From: Chenopodium formosanum
Lineage: Eukaryota; Streptophyta; Magnoliopsida; Caryophyllales; Amaranthaceae
Direction: 5' to 3'
Assembly (NCBI GenBank): GCA_024500155.1
Contig: CM044875.1
Span: forward strand, 21,144,703 to 21,208,702
Length of the DNA stretch: 64,000 bases
Under the pieces are notes generated by a model. The model ran no database searches and was not told where the DNA came from. It worked only from the letters and a program-made list of their open reading frames with translations. The translations under genes and the position numbers were made by a program. Of this stretch, positions 10,742 to 20,811 are shown in pieces; the first letter of the stretch is position 1; each line of letters opens with the position of its first letter.

Positions 10742-12041
10742 TGTTGGGACTTAATGATTTTGATGATGACACAACCTCACTTACTTACAGACTAATAAGA
10801 GCTTGATTGTTTAAGTGTGTGATAAGATGCAATGACTAGGAGAATTAAGTATCGTGCAAAGATACCATGAGGAACAGGAAAGCCAGAAACAGAGCTATCC
10901 AAAAAGAAGAGTTCCTTTGGAAGAACTGGTGCTTTACAAATGGAGACTTAAGAAGAGAAGGTTCCCCTCAGGGAACAGAAGCTTCAGAGCAGAAGGTTCA
11001 CCAGAGAAGAGAAGTTCCCCTTGAGGAACAGAAGCCTCGGAGTAGAAGCTTCATCAGAGGACATGACGACTAAATATATTTTTATATTTTAGGATTTATT
11101 AAGTATAAGATATTAAGTTACACTCGAAAAATCTGTGTGGAGTTGGTCTAAAAAGATAATATTGTGCTACCATATTTTTAAGAAAGTAGTTAAGTTTAAA
11201 ACGTTTATCTTTTTCTTAACAAAAAAGATTTTATTTTATTTATAATTTTCGAAAATATCTTTTGGAAATAAAATCTTCCATGTTTTCCAAAACTTGCGGC
11301 TTACTTTCCATGATCTCTTTCATATCATGGTCAAAGCACATTAAGGAGTTCATGCTTCCTTGAAATTAGGAACATGTTCATCTTAGTGGGTTGGAGTAAT
11401 GGCGTAATGGATTTGCTGCACAAAGGAGTTTTTCCTAAACGAATTTGATCTATAAATAGTCTTTGAAATCAGTTGGAAAGACTCACCCTTGCTCACATAA
11501 GTTTTCAAGCTTTAATTCGAGTTAAGTGTCAATTCCACATAAGTGATATAGAGTGTTCTTATGTTCTTATACTAGAGTTATTTATCTTTCGAGTTGTAAG
11601 TTGGGAAATGGGGAAGTTTGAGTAAACTTCTGTATGTGAGAAAAAGAAGTGAGAAAGAGAAGAGAAAGAAAAGAGAAAGAGAAGAGAAAGAGAAGAGAGA
11701 TAGAGAAGAGAAAGAGAAGAGAAGAGTAACAAGTTGAGTGAATTGTTCCTCGGGGTTTCAAGTTCGTTGAGGAACTTGAAGTTTGAGTCTTTAATTTGTA
11801 ATAGGACCATTTGCCCTATTCTAGTGAAGATTCTTTTCCCAAAATCCCAAGTGGTCGTGGTTTTTCTCCTTGTTAGGGTCAAGGAGATTTCCACGTAAAA
11901 ATCTCTCTTGCATCTTTTGGTTCCTTCAGTTTATCTTTCTGTTCCTTTAGCTTACTTAGTTTTAATTTCGCAAAAAGTTTGGCTAAACTCTCATACTACA
12001 ATTCAACCCCCCCCCCTCTTGTAGTATTCATTGAAACAACA
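10742..12041 (+). repeat. 3' LTR of the SIRE-type Copia element
   Basis: A 1300-bp LTR that starts TGTTGGGACTTAATG after the polypurine tract and ends GAAACAACA. It differs from the 5' copy at about a dozen sites and in a run of 11 C near 12006-12016. Its end lies about 570 bp upstream of the CNGC start codon and in the same orientation. Confidence 0.95.
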
Positions 12042-12611
12042 TAGATTTATAAAATTGGATATTTAGTTTTGAATCATGATCTATTTTAACATTATTTTAC
12101 TTTATATATAACACATTAGTTATCGATTATCATTTTATAGGCGGATTATTTTAATTTATTGAATGCATAATTATGATGAACTTGTTGTAGGAGAGTGCAT
12201 GTCATATTTTTTCAAAAAACAAAAAAGGAGAGTGTATGTCATAAATTTCTTAAATATTAATTTTTCAATTTTTTTTTTCTCTTTACTTGAACTGTAATGA
12301 ATATAAGTGGAATAAAAAAAATGGAATAACAAAAAAAAGTAGAATAAAAATAAAACTTACTATATTTTTTGACTTTTTGATAATTCCTTAACCAACTTTT
12401 CCCTTCTTTTACATCAGAAGCGAAATATTTGGCTTATCCCTTAACTCTCCGTAAGCTTCTCAACCTCCTTTAAACAATCATCTTCTCGACTTTATTTTTC
12501 ATATCCTTTGTCAATATTTTTCCTTTTACACCCTTACACAATCGAATTAATAGAAAATTATCTTTTCCTTAACCAATATTTTAACAGACTCAAATCCAGA
12601 TACAAAAAAGT
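12042..12611 (+). other. Upstream region of the CNGC gene
   Basis: Gene-free AT-rich sequence between the Copia 3' LTR and the first CNGC ATG. It holds a TATA-like TTTATATATAAC near 12101-12112 and A/T homopolymers. A short open frame at 12508-12774 overlaps the gene in another frame and shows no CNGC similarity. The promoter of the gene would be here if the LTR has not displaced it. Confidence 0.4.
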
Positions 12612-13070
12612 ATGCATAGTTTTCAATTTTATGCACCATCTTCCAAAATTCGTCATTTCCCTACATCATTCTCAATTCTTCGTCGACAACAACAAAAGTC
12701 AAAGCCTCAATGGTGGACAAAGATCCATGATCCTCGTAGCGAATTCATTACTAGTTGGAATAACCTCTTCTTAATAACATGCCTAATTACTCTATTTCTT
12801 GATCCTCTATACTTCTATGTTCCTACAATATGTGGTTACGCTTGTCTTAACACGAATTTTGAGTTATTAATCATTATGACTCTTATTAGAACCATTTGTG
12901 ATTTCCTTTACCTTGTGCATATTTTCTTAAAATTTCGAACTGCCTTTATTTCAAGAAATTCTAGAGTTTTTGGACGTAAGGAGCTTGTTATGGACCCTAA
13001 AGCTATTGCTGCTAGGTATTTAACGTCCGATTTTATAATCGACGTTGCTGCAATGCTTCCTTTGCCTCAG
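12612..13070 (+). CDS. CNGC: CNGC exon 1 (N-terminus, S1, S2, start of S3)
   Basis: 153 codons. The short basic N-terminus runs into WWTKIHDPRSEFITSWNN, the conserved block before S1 in plant CNGCs. S1 ends DPLYFYVP, S2 follows, and the exon ends at LPLPQ before GTATTA. The ATG at 12612 is the only in-frame one ahead of the conserved block. Confidence 0.85.
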
Positions 13071-16000
13071 GTATTATTCATGAACAATTACATCTATAAT
13101 GTGAAGTTCGTGTCAATAGCTATAGTTCGCTTATAGTTCATGTCATTATGTGTTACATCTTATATTTATCAAAATTTTGTTATATAGCACTAAAATTGCA
13201 CTACATTATATGTATAACGTAGCACAGAATGAGTACAAATATTTACGAATTATAATGATTACAGACAATGATTTGGTTTATTGTCCCGGCATTAAGAAGT
13301 GGAACAAAAGCTCATACAAATCACACTGTGGCTCTTATTGTACTTGTTCAATTCATTCCTCGCTTGTTCGTAATGATTCCGTTGAACCGAAAGATTGTGA
13401 ACTCTACAGGAATTGCAGCAAAAAATGCATGGTCTGGAGCAGTTTATAATATGCTTCTCTTTATATTGGCTGGCCATGTAAGAACCTCTAATTGTTGTTC
13501 TTTAAATTTTGACTAATTGCTTTTAAAGAAATATCATATAATTAATATTAAAGTTTTAGTAGCTAATAATTTATTTATGATATATGAAGTACATGGAGAA
13601 AATTTAGTCACTAATTATGTCAATTGGTTAACGACTTACTCAATTACACAATGGAGATTACATATGTCATTAGAATTAAATGACATATATAGAATTTATA
13701 TAACAATGTTAGCGAAGTACTTCTAACAATCCTAAATGTAATTCTATTTTGATTGTGAACGTTTGTCAATGTATTACTTTGACCATACAAATCTATAGTT
13801 CCATATTAGTAAAAAAAAATAAATATTAAAGTTTAATATTAATAAACTACTCATTGAATAAATCAAAAAATACCTAACATAATTGTTGTATTTTATATAC
13901 TGAGAGTAAACTAGAAGATTATCTCATCTTAGATATAGTGTATGTTAAGATAACAAATGGGAAGAACAAAAGGAATTGGAGATAGTAACATATAATCTTA
14001 TAAGAAGCAAAATTGGTATAAATCACTTTTTTTGTCCAACTTTTTTGAAAAAACTACCTTTTTATGTTTATTTTTTATTTTTTTTATTTTCTTTACTAAA
14101 CCACCTTTTAAGTACCTAAGATTTTGATTGCATCACCCCTATTTCAAATCTAACGGATTGCATCTCAACCATCCACTTCCAAATCAACAACCACAACAAA
14201 ACCTTCCCTTCTATCTCAACCATCCGCTTCAATTACCTCAATTTAGGGTTTGAGAATGAACAAAGACTACAATTTTATTTGTGCAGCAAAATTAGGTTTG
14301 ACTTTTTTAGAGCTTTACTCAATTTAGTCATGTATTTATATAAGGGAAGGGTCGAATGTTTTTGGGAGGGAAAAAATAAATGATTTAGGAGGGAAAAGCA
14401 CAAGTCATGGGCCCCTTTGACGTCTCAGTTATATTTTCGTCATAATTTGAAATAGGGGTGGTGCAATCAAAATCTTAGGTACTTAAAAGGTGGTTTAGTA
14501 AAAAAAAACATAAAAGGTGGTTTTTTCAAAAAAGTTGGACAAAAAAGGTGGTTTATATCAATTTTGCCATTTCTTTACAATGGCAACATGCAGTTTTTTT
14601 TATACAACATCCCTTTTTTCATGACAATTCACAGGTGATAGGAGGCATATGGTATTTATGGGCACTACAACGAGTACATACTTGCTGGACAATAGAATGT
14701 TTAAGGCAAAGAAATTCAAGAAAATTTCCATGCAAACCGTCATTTTTTGATATAGAGAACAAAAACCTGCCAGCTCGAAAGAAATGGTTAGAACGATCTG
14801 ACGTTCTTACGAATTGTAACCCTCGAAATAAAGATCACAAATTCACCTTCGGAATGTTTGGTCGAATTATAACCGATGATGTTGTCTCTGCTGGTTTCAC
14901 CCAAACTTATTTCTATTGCCTTTGGTGGGGGTTGAAGACCTTAAGGTATTTTCTTCCCTTAGTTTTACTTTTAAAATTTTGCCAACAGCTACTATTTAAA
15001 TGATAATTTTTGAAAATAACTACCATTTAAAAAAAAAAAACCCACAAAACACAAAAACTTTAAATAACACTATCACTTTTTTTTTTCTTTGCCACTTTCA
15101 TTTTATTCTCATTTGGCATTGGGAGTAGTAAAAATTTTAATTTTTATATTACTAGGAAAGATTACGTGCGCGTTGCGCGCGACATAATCGATGTTTATGG
15201 TCGAGTTGTAATAACTTGTCATGATACTCAAAACTTACTGGCTAGGCTTTTGAACGCATATGTATACTAAGAAATAAATTGTAACAATCATATCCTTGTG
15301 TAGGTATGAAAATGTAACACTTGAAAATGTATATACACTATTCACTCTTTAGTTGTAAGCTTTTCATGGTGCAATATGGCATTTGTTGTGAATTATAATA
15401 TACATCATCCATCACTTTTAGTTGCAACACTTGAAAATATATATACATTTTTCATTTTTTTTTATAATTGTTCTTTATTTTTATTGACTTTTTTGTTGGG
15501 CAAAATAGTCATGTGGGATCTTATTAGATTTATCTCGATTTATATATATGTTTTAAATATTAATCTTTAGATTTTTTTACATGTCTATAATCTGAGATAC
15601 AAGAGATTAAAATTATGTATTGACAAGCGTGAAAGTTAAAATGTTGCAACTAAAAGTTAACGGAGAAAGTTTCAAAAGAAAATGTCTAATTAGGTGATGA
15701 GGTAATTAAATTCGGTGGGTTTGTGTGTGTGTGTGTGTGTGTGTGTTTTTTTTTTTTTTTCTTATGAAAATATTAACAAAGTGGATTATATCCAGCCTAT
15801 TCCCCCACCCCTTGAAGAGGATTATTATCAGGTTAAATAGTTTTGCCTTCTAACAATAGAAGAAAAATAACTTTGGATGTTGGAAGTTGGAAAGGAAGGA
15901 AGACTAAAGAAGCTAAGAGAAATAAATACTAGAAACATAAGAGTTAATATGACATAAATGGTTATATGGATAAATAAACATTGTTAGAGATAAAAAAAGT

Positions 16001-18743
16001 CATCACACTATTCATAAGAGTTCTTTTGAACTTTTTATAAGATAGGGAAATAGGTCACTTTTCAAACAAATAAAAGAAATATAAAAGTGACATAGAAAAA
16101 AAAATAGACAAGGTAATTAATAATGTGGCAATTAGGAAGAAATTAAAGGATGCTGATTAAAACATGAAACATGCTTAAACAATTAGGGGAGGGAGGGGGG
16201 GGGGGGGGGAATTGTTTAAAAACTTATATGAAAAAAGAGAAAAGTAATAAATATGTAATGGACACATTCACTAAGTGGAAAATTGTTTGAAATATTTTAT
16301 CTATAAATGAAAAAATTCTAAATGGGAAGAACTATTAACCTTTACTATTTGATAAATGAGAAGAACAAAAAGGATCAGGGTGTGTACATATATTTGGATA
16401 CTTGATTGTTTATAATATGTTGAAAAACCATCATCACAATTTGGATAAACTTGACAATTTTGTTAGTAATAATTTTTTTTTAATTTTTTTATTTGTAAGT
16501 AATAATCTGAATTTATATTTTATGAGCTAATCTAAAGTTATATTATCATATAAGTTATTGATTATTTATTTATTTATTTTTTTTTTTATCACAGTTCTTA
16601 TGGGCAAAATATAGAAAATAGCACCTACGTTGAGGAAACACTATTTTGCAGTTTTATTTGTGTGATGGGTCTATTCCTTTTTTCGCACTTAATTGGCCAA
16701 GTTCAGGTAATACATTGTACTTACTTCTTTTGTTTCATATCACTTGAAATGTTCATTTACGCACATTTACCAATGTAAGATTTCAATGGGCATATCAATG
16801 CTTAGCTCAAAAGTTTAACCATTAGTTATACATAAAAATTGAATTTTTTTGTAAATGATCTATAATACTCCGTGTTTTCTCTTTTAGATGCATATATATT
16901 ATATAGACAACATGTATAAAGTGAAACAATAGTACTTATTGTAATGAATGAACGAGCTTAAGTACAAGGGAATAAGAAAGGTCCGGAAGACAAACTATAC
17001 TAGGAATAAATGAAGAAAACAAATTTGTGGGAGTGGGGGGATTACGTGTATGTGAATGTGAGTAAACTATAGTCTAGTAGGTCTAGTACACAAGGCCTAG
17101 CTACGGGGGCTGGCCGGTTGGCCCTCGGTAGATTTAAAACCCTGGATACGTCCTTAGGGGAGAGAAAGTAAATTTTTATTGTCAATGGAAAGGAAGAAGG
17201 GAGGAAAGCAATTAGGGAGCGAAATGGAAAATCTCATAATTAGTAAAATTATTACCCTCTTCTATTTGAATTATAGTCTCACTTAATTATGGTTGGATTT
17301 AAAAAAATATGCCCTTCCTAATTAGTTAATTGTAGTGGTTAGCAGAAGATGAAAATGAGATAATTGTTAGAAAAAAAATAAAATATTATACTTCTATCTC
17401 TCATTGTTTAGGTAAATTAAATACACAAAGAGATTAATAAAAAGATTGGCAACTAGGATGATTAATAAAAAGATTGGCAATTAGGATAATATGACAAAAA
17501 GTTCCCGGTAGAGATATTCTTAAGATAATTAAAGAATAATGGTCAAATGTTAAATTCATTTATCGATGCGGAAATGTTTGTTATCTGATTTACATGTGAC
17601 TTATTCCAATTTAAAGAGAGGAGAAATTTGGATTGAACACTTTTTATGAGCTTGTATCGACTTGATGAAATTCTCCTCTTTAATGATGTTTGGAGTTAAT
17701 ACTCTTTATCACCAATTGCTTTTGGGGTGAAACTTTCTATGGAATTGTAAGTGGACAAATTTTCTACATCGAGTTGCTCTGACCGATTTTAAATTTTCTA
17801 AAAATTTTAACATTAAAAAAAAAAAAACAAAATTACTTAAAATATTGAGAAATGTATAATAATAACATGAGTTTTTTTTCCTAAGTGAGAAATTTGTATT
17901 GAGTAGTCATAGTATTTCATGTTATAAAATTATTTTGAGTAATTGACCTAGTATTGTTCTTTTATTTTTCTTAGAATTATCATATGATCTCATATTGCAG
18001 AATTATCTTCAATCTATAATGACCAGAATTGAAGAATGGAGGATAAAAAGAAGAGATACAGAGGAATGGATGCAACATAGACAACTCCCAGAGGAACTTA
18101 GGGAGCGAATCCGGCGATTTGTTCAATATAAGTGGCTTGCAACAAGAGGAGTTGATGAAGAGTCTATTCTACAAACATTGCCCTTAGATATTCGACGAGA
18201 GATTCAAAAACATTTATGTTTGGGTCTTGTCCGCCGGGTAAGTTATTTTTGCTTAAGTATTGCATTTTCATATGGTTAATTAATACAAAATTTATTCTTT
18301 TTTTAGTTTAATTTGCATCTAGTCATAATAAATAATTAAATTGGCTAGTTTGATTAGTTCGATAATAAACTCCTCTAGTGTTAAATATTGTACCACCTTC
18401 GTTAAATGTTATGTGCAACTTTAGGGTATTATTTGTCAGATATAAAATGATCCAAAGTTGTATATAACATTTAATTGAGGTAGTATTAACTTATCGATAA
18501 CTTAGAGATCAATATAATAAGATACTAAGGCCCTGTTCTTTTGAGCTTCTGGGCAAAGCAGAGCAGATTTCAGCAAAGCAGAGCAGAGCAGATTTCAGCA
18601 GAGCAGAGCAGAGCAGATTGAAACAGAGCAAAGCAGAGCCGAGCAGAGCAGAGCATATTTCAGCTACTACTAATACTATAATAATAATTGTAATGCTTTA
18701 TTATTGTTATTAAATATTAAATATTATTATTATTATTATTATG

Positions 18744-18808
<65 letters not shown>

Positions 18809-20641
18809 TACTACTACAACTACTACTACTACTATTATTACTATTATTATAATCATTAAATTTTATTATTAAAAATTAATTATTATTAATAATATTAATA
18901 TTATTAAATATTAATTATATTATTATTAATATATTATTATTAAATATTAATTATATTATTATTAATATTATTATTATTAATATTATTATTATTAAATATT
19001 AATTATATTATTATTAATATTATTATTATTAAATATTAATTATATACTTCCTCCATTTTCTTTTACTTGCAACACACCTTTTAAGCACGCAACACCTTTT
19101 AAGCACACAGTTTTAGGAGATGATTAGTGAGGGTAAACGAGCGATTTTATCAATATAATTTTTACACGAAAATTAGAATAGAGTTAAGTATCATTTGTAA
19201 AAATTATAATGAAAATTTTGTCCATTTACATTACATAAACCAGAGCTCAAAACACGTGCCACAAGGCTGTGTTGCAAGTAAAAGAAAACGGAGGAAGTAT
19301 TATTATTAATAAATATTAATTATTATTAATAAATATTATTTATTTATTATTATTAAATATTAATTATTATTATCATTAAGTATTAATTATTTATTATTAT
19401 TTTTATTAAATATACATTATTATTATAATAATTCAATATTAAGTATTAATTTTAAGCAAAGCAGAGCAGAGCAGGGCAGAGCAGAGCAGATTGAAGCAGA
19501 GCAAAGCAAATTTCAGCAGAGCAGAGCAAAGCAGAGCAGATTTCAGCAGAGCAAAGCAGAGCAGAGCAGCTCTAAAGAACGGGGCCTAAGTATATCTCAC
19601 TAAACCATTTTTTTTTTAATTAGGAAGATTGTCTTAATTAGTTTGCCTGTCATGATCACTGTCATAGAAGAGATGGTAGTTAAAACAAATAAAATTAACT
19701 CAAACTATCACTACTATTTGCATTTTTTTTTTTTTTTTGTGTTATTTACAATCATTTGAATTTCATTATTTATGCATGCTTGGACCATTAATATATTTAA
19801 AATTCTTTAAATAAAAAATAAAGTATACATAATCAGTTTTTTTATGGCATATGTTCCTTTTTGTAGGTTCCTTTCTTTGCACAAATGGACGATCAACTAC
19901 TAGATGCTATATGTGAACGTCTAATACCGTCCTTAAGCACCAAAGACACATACATAGCTCGAGAAGGAGATCCTGTTTCGGAGATGATGTTCATAATAAG
20001 AGGGCAACTGGAAAGCTCCACTACATATGGTGGCCGGTCGGGTTTCTTTAACTCTATTACTCTTCGCCAAGGCGACTTTTGCGGTGAAGAGTTATTAACA
20101 TGGGCAATATTACCAACTACTACAACTCTAAACCTTCCATCCTCAACAAGAAAAGTAAAAGCCATCACCGAAGTCGAAGCATTTTGCCTTACGAGCTGAA
20201 GACCTTAAATATGTAGCAACTCAGTTTAAGCGTCTACAAAGCAAAAAGCTTCAACATTCTTTTAGGTACTATTCTCATCAATGGAGGACATGGGGAGCAT
20301 GTTTTATACAAGCTGCTTGGCGGCGTCATCAAAAGAGAAAGTTGGCTGAAGATTTGGCAAGACATGAAAATTACTTTTATTATATTATGGATGATGATGA
20401 CGAAAATAATGAGGATGAGATCATGTATAGTGAAGGTGACCCATTGATTTTAAAGCACAATGATGAAGATGATGATAATAATAAACACCAACAACCACTT
20501 AAAGCTACAATTCTAGCTTCTAAATTTGCTGCAAATACTAAAAGAGGGGCAGATCAAAAGGTGAAAATTGTTGATACTTCTTCTCATTATGACCTAAAGA
20601 TGCCTAAGATGTTTAAGCCAGAAGATCCCGACTTTTTTTGA
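12612..20641 (+). CDS. CNGC: Plant cyclic nucleotide-gated ion channel (six exons, frameshifted last exon)
   Basis: Encodes a plasma-membrane-type non-selective cation channel of the plant CNGC family. Inferred exons: 12612-13070, 13265-13477, 14635-14945, 16595-16706, 18001-18237 and 19867-20641, all with GT-AG borders and matching phases. The domain order is S1-S4, S5, pore (CLWWGLKTLR then SSYGQN), S6, C-linker (NYLQSIMTRIEEW to HLCLGLVRR), cyclic-nucleotide-binding domain (FFNSITLRQGDFCGEELLTWA), calmodulin/IQ region (FRYYSHQWRTWGACFIQAAW) and an acidic tail. A total of about 700 codons is normal for the family. A one-base insertion near 20187 (the CC in TTTTGCCTTACG) shifts the frame. 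The frame then meets a stop at 20199, while the expected frame stays open to 20641. This is either a young pseudogene or a sequence error. The start is the first ATG of exon 1; the N-terminus is short, so an upstream exon is possible. Confidence 0.9.
13265..13477 (+). CDS. CNGC: CNGC exon 2 (S3-S4-S5)
   Basis: Acceptor TTACAG at 13259-13264, donor GTAAGA after 13477. The translation has IWFIVPALR, the S4-type QFIPRLFVMIPL and the S5 segment AWSGAVYNMLLFILAGH, in phase 0 with exons 1 and 3. Confidence 0.9.
14007..14568. mobile_element. Long-TIR MITE in CNGC intron 2 (possibly MULE-derived)
   Basis: About 560 bp with imperfect terminal inverted repeats of roughly 140 bp. GCAAAATTGGTATAAATCAC at the left pairs with the reverse complement of the right end (GTGGTTTATATCAATTTTGC), and the pairing runs inwards through TTTTTGTCCAACTTTTTTGA and CTAAACCACCTTTTAAGTAC. 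No ORF. Long TIRs suggest a Mutator-type MITE, but no clean target duplication was found, so the class and exact ends are uncertain. Confidence 0.8.
14635..14945 (+). CDS. CNGC: CNGC exon 3 (end of S5 to pore helix)
   Basis: Acceptor TTCACAG, donor GTATTT. It codes the end of S5 (VIGGIWYLWALQR), the Cys-rich extracellular loop and the pore helix YFYCLWWGLKTLR. It ends two bases into a codon that exon 4 completes. Confidence 0.9.
15720..15761. repeat. (TG)n microsatellite followed by T tract
   Basis: About 13 GT units, then some 15 T, in CNGC intron 3. The intron (14946-16594) holds no other recognisable feature except a GC-rich GTGCGCGTTGCGCGCG patch near 15167-15182. Confidence 0.85.
16187..16210. 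repeat. Poly-G tract in CNGC intron 3
   Basis: GGGGAGGGAGG followed by an unbroken run of about 12 G. Such runs are prone to slippage and can form G-quadruplex-type structures. Confidence 0.85.
16595..16706 (+). CDS. CNGC: CNGC exon 4 (selectivity filter and S6)
   Basis: Acceptor ATCACAG, donor GTAATA. It supplies SSYGQN, the filter region with the GQN triplet common in plant CNGCs, then STYVEETLF and the hydrophobic S6 ending HLIGQVQ. At 112 nt it is too short to show as an independent ORF. Confidence 0.9.
16707..18000. other. CNGC intron 4, no further feature
   Basis: A 1.3-kb AT-rich intron between GTAATA and ATTGCAG. A small GC-rich patch (near 17095-17130, GGCCTAGCTACGGGGGCTGG) stands out but matches nothing recognised. 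No ORF of note. Confidence 0.6.
18001..18237 (+). CDS. CNGC: CNGC exon 5 (C-linker)
   Basis: Acceptor ATTGCAG, donor GTAAGT. 79 codons from NYLQSIMTRIEEW through RRDTEEWMQHRQLPEELRER and QYKWLATRGVDEE to HLCLGLVRR, a near-perfect plant CNGC C-linker pattern. Confidence 0.93.
18552..18662 (+). repeat. GCAGAGCA minisatellite, left copy
   Basis: Degenerate tandem GCAGA/GCAAAGCAGAGCAGATTTCA units just inside the left end of the Harbinger-like element. Confidence 0.85.
18718..18850 (+). repeat. (ATT)n microsatellite
   Basis: About 30 ATT units with a short ACT-rich stretch. Degenerate ATT/AAT sequence continues to 19040 and resumes at 19300-19450 on the other side of the Stowaway MITE. Confidence 0.9.
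19047..19297. mobile_element. Stowaway MITE inside the ATT repeat
   Basis: 251 bp, starting CTTCCTCCATTTTCTTTTAC and ending with its inverted match (GTAAAAGAAAACGGAGGAAG), flanked by TA. The C(T/C)CCTCC-type terminus with a TA target is the mark of Tc1/mariner-derived Stowaway MITEs. It is nested in the Harbinger-like element. Confidence 0.9.
19454..19573 (+). repeat. GCAGAGCA minisatellite, right copy
   Basis: Same units as the array at 18552-18662 and in the same (direct) orientation, although it lies at the opposite end of an inverted-repeat element. Confidence 0.85.
19867..20641 (+). CDS. CNGC: CNGC exon 6 (CNBD, IQ region, C-terminus) with frameshift
   Basis: Acceptor TTTGTAG. The first part, to 20199, codes the cyclic-nucleotide-binding domain starting VPFFAQMDDQLLDAICERL and ending at EAFCLTS then a stop. 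From about 20190 the +1 frame carries the expected RAEDLKYVATQFKRL, the calmodulin-binding IQ helix and an Asp/Glu/Asn-rich tail to the stop at 20639-20641. A single extra base near 20187-20188 accounts for the shift. Confidence 0.88.
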
Positions 20642-20811
20642 CCAAAATTTCATGTAATCTACGGTATACTAATTAATTATCAATCATTGATTAATACCGA
20701 GGTAAAATTATTAAATTACCTCTCGCCTATAGTGTTTATTGTAGGTAGTCTCAACAAACTAAGATTATTTTGAGCTGTGCTATTGGGGTATGTCATTTTT
20801 AATTTTTGAGA
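20642..20811 (+). other. Downstream flank of the CNGC gene
   Basis: AT-rich 3' flank, likely 3' UTR. No canonical AATAAA was seen; AATTAATTATCAATC-type sequence near 20669 could serve. No gene. Confidence 0.4.

Larger units (their letters stand above)
1..12041 (+). mobile_element. SIRE/Maximus-type Copia LTR retrotransposon, 5' end outside window
   Basis: A Ty1/Copia element with near-identical direct LTRs, an initiator-Met-type primer binding site, gag, protease, integrase, reverse transcriptase and RNase H in Copia order. A long extra ORF lies between RNase H and the 3' LTR. LTRs over 1 kb, a gag of this type and an ORF downstream of pol are what the SIRE/Maximus lineage shows. Window base 1 matches base 10892 of the 3' LTR, so about 150 bp of the 5' LTR lie outside. 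Gag-pol is interrupted by many stops and frameshifts and by a solo LTR at 4140-5978. The copy cannot make its own replication proteins. Confidence 0.93.
18529..19586. mobile_element. PIF/Harbinger-like non-autonomous element in CNGC intron 5
   Basis: It begins GGCCCTGTTCTTTTGAGCT and ends AGCTCTAAAGAACGGGGCC, terminal inverted repeats that match at 17 of 19 positions. TAA flanks each end (18526-18528 and 19587-19589). The TAA target and GGCCCTGTT termini fit Harbinger/Tourist-type elements. The 1058-bp interior is all simple sequence: GCAGAGCA arrays at both ends, ATT repeats, and a nested Stowaway. There is no coding capacity. Confidence 0.85.

Noticed and set aside
12508..12774. Alternative CNGC start from the ORF at 12508
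   Set aside because: It is in a different frame from the conserved DPRSEFITSWNN block and shows no CNGC sequence.
15160..15190. GC-rich GTGCGCGTTGCGCGCGAC patch in CNGC intron 3 as a mobile element end
   Set aside because: No partner inverted repeat or target duplication was found around it.
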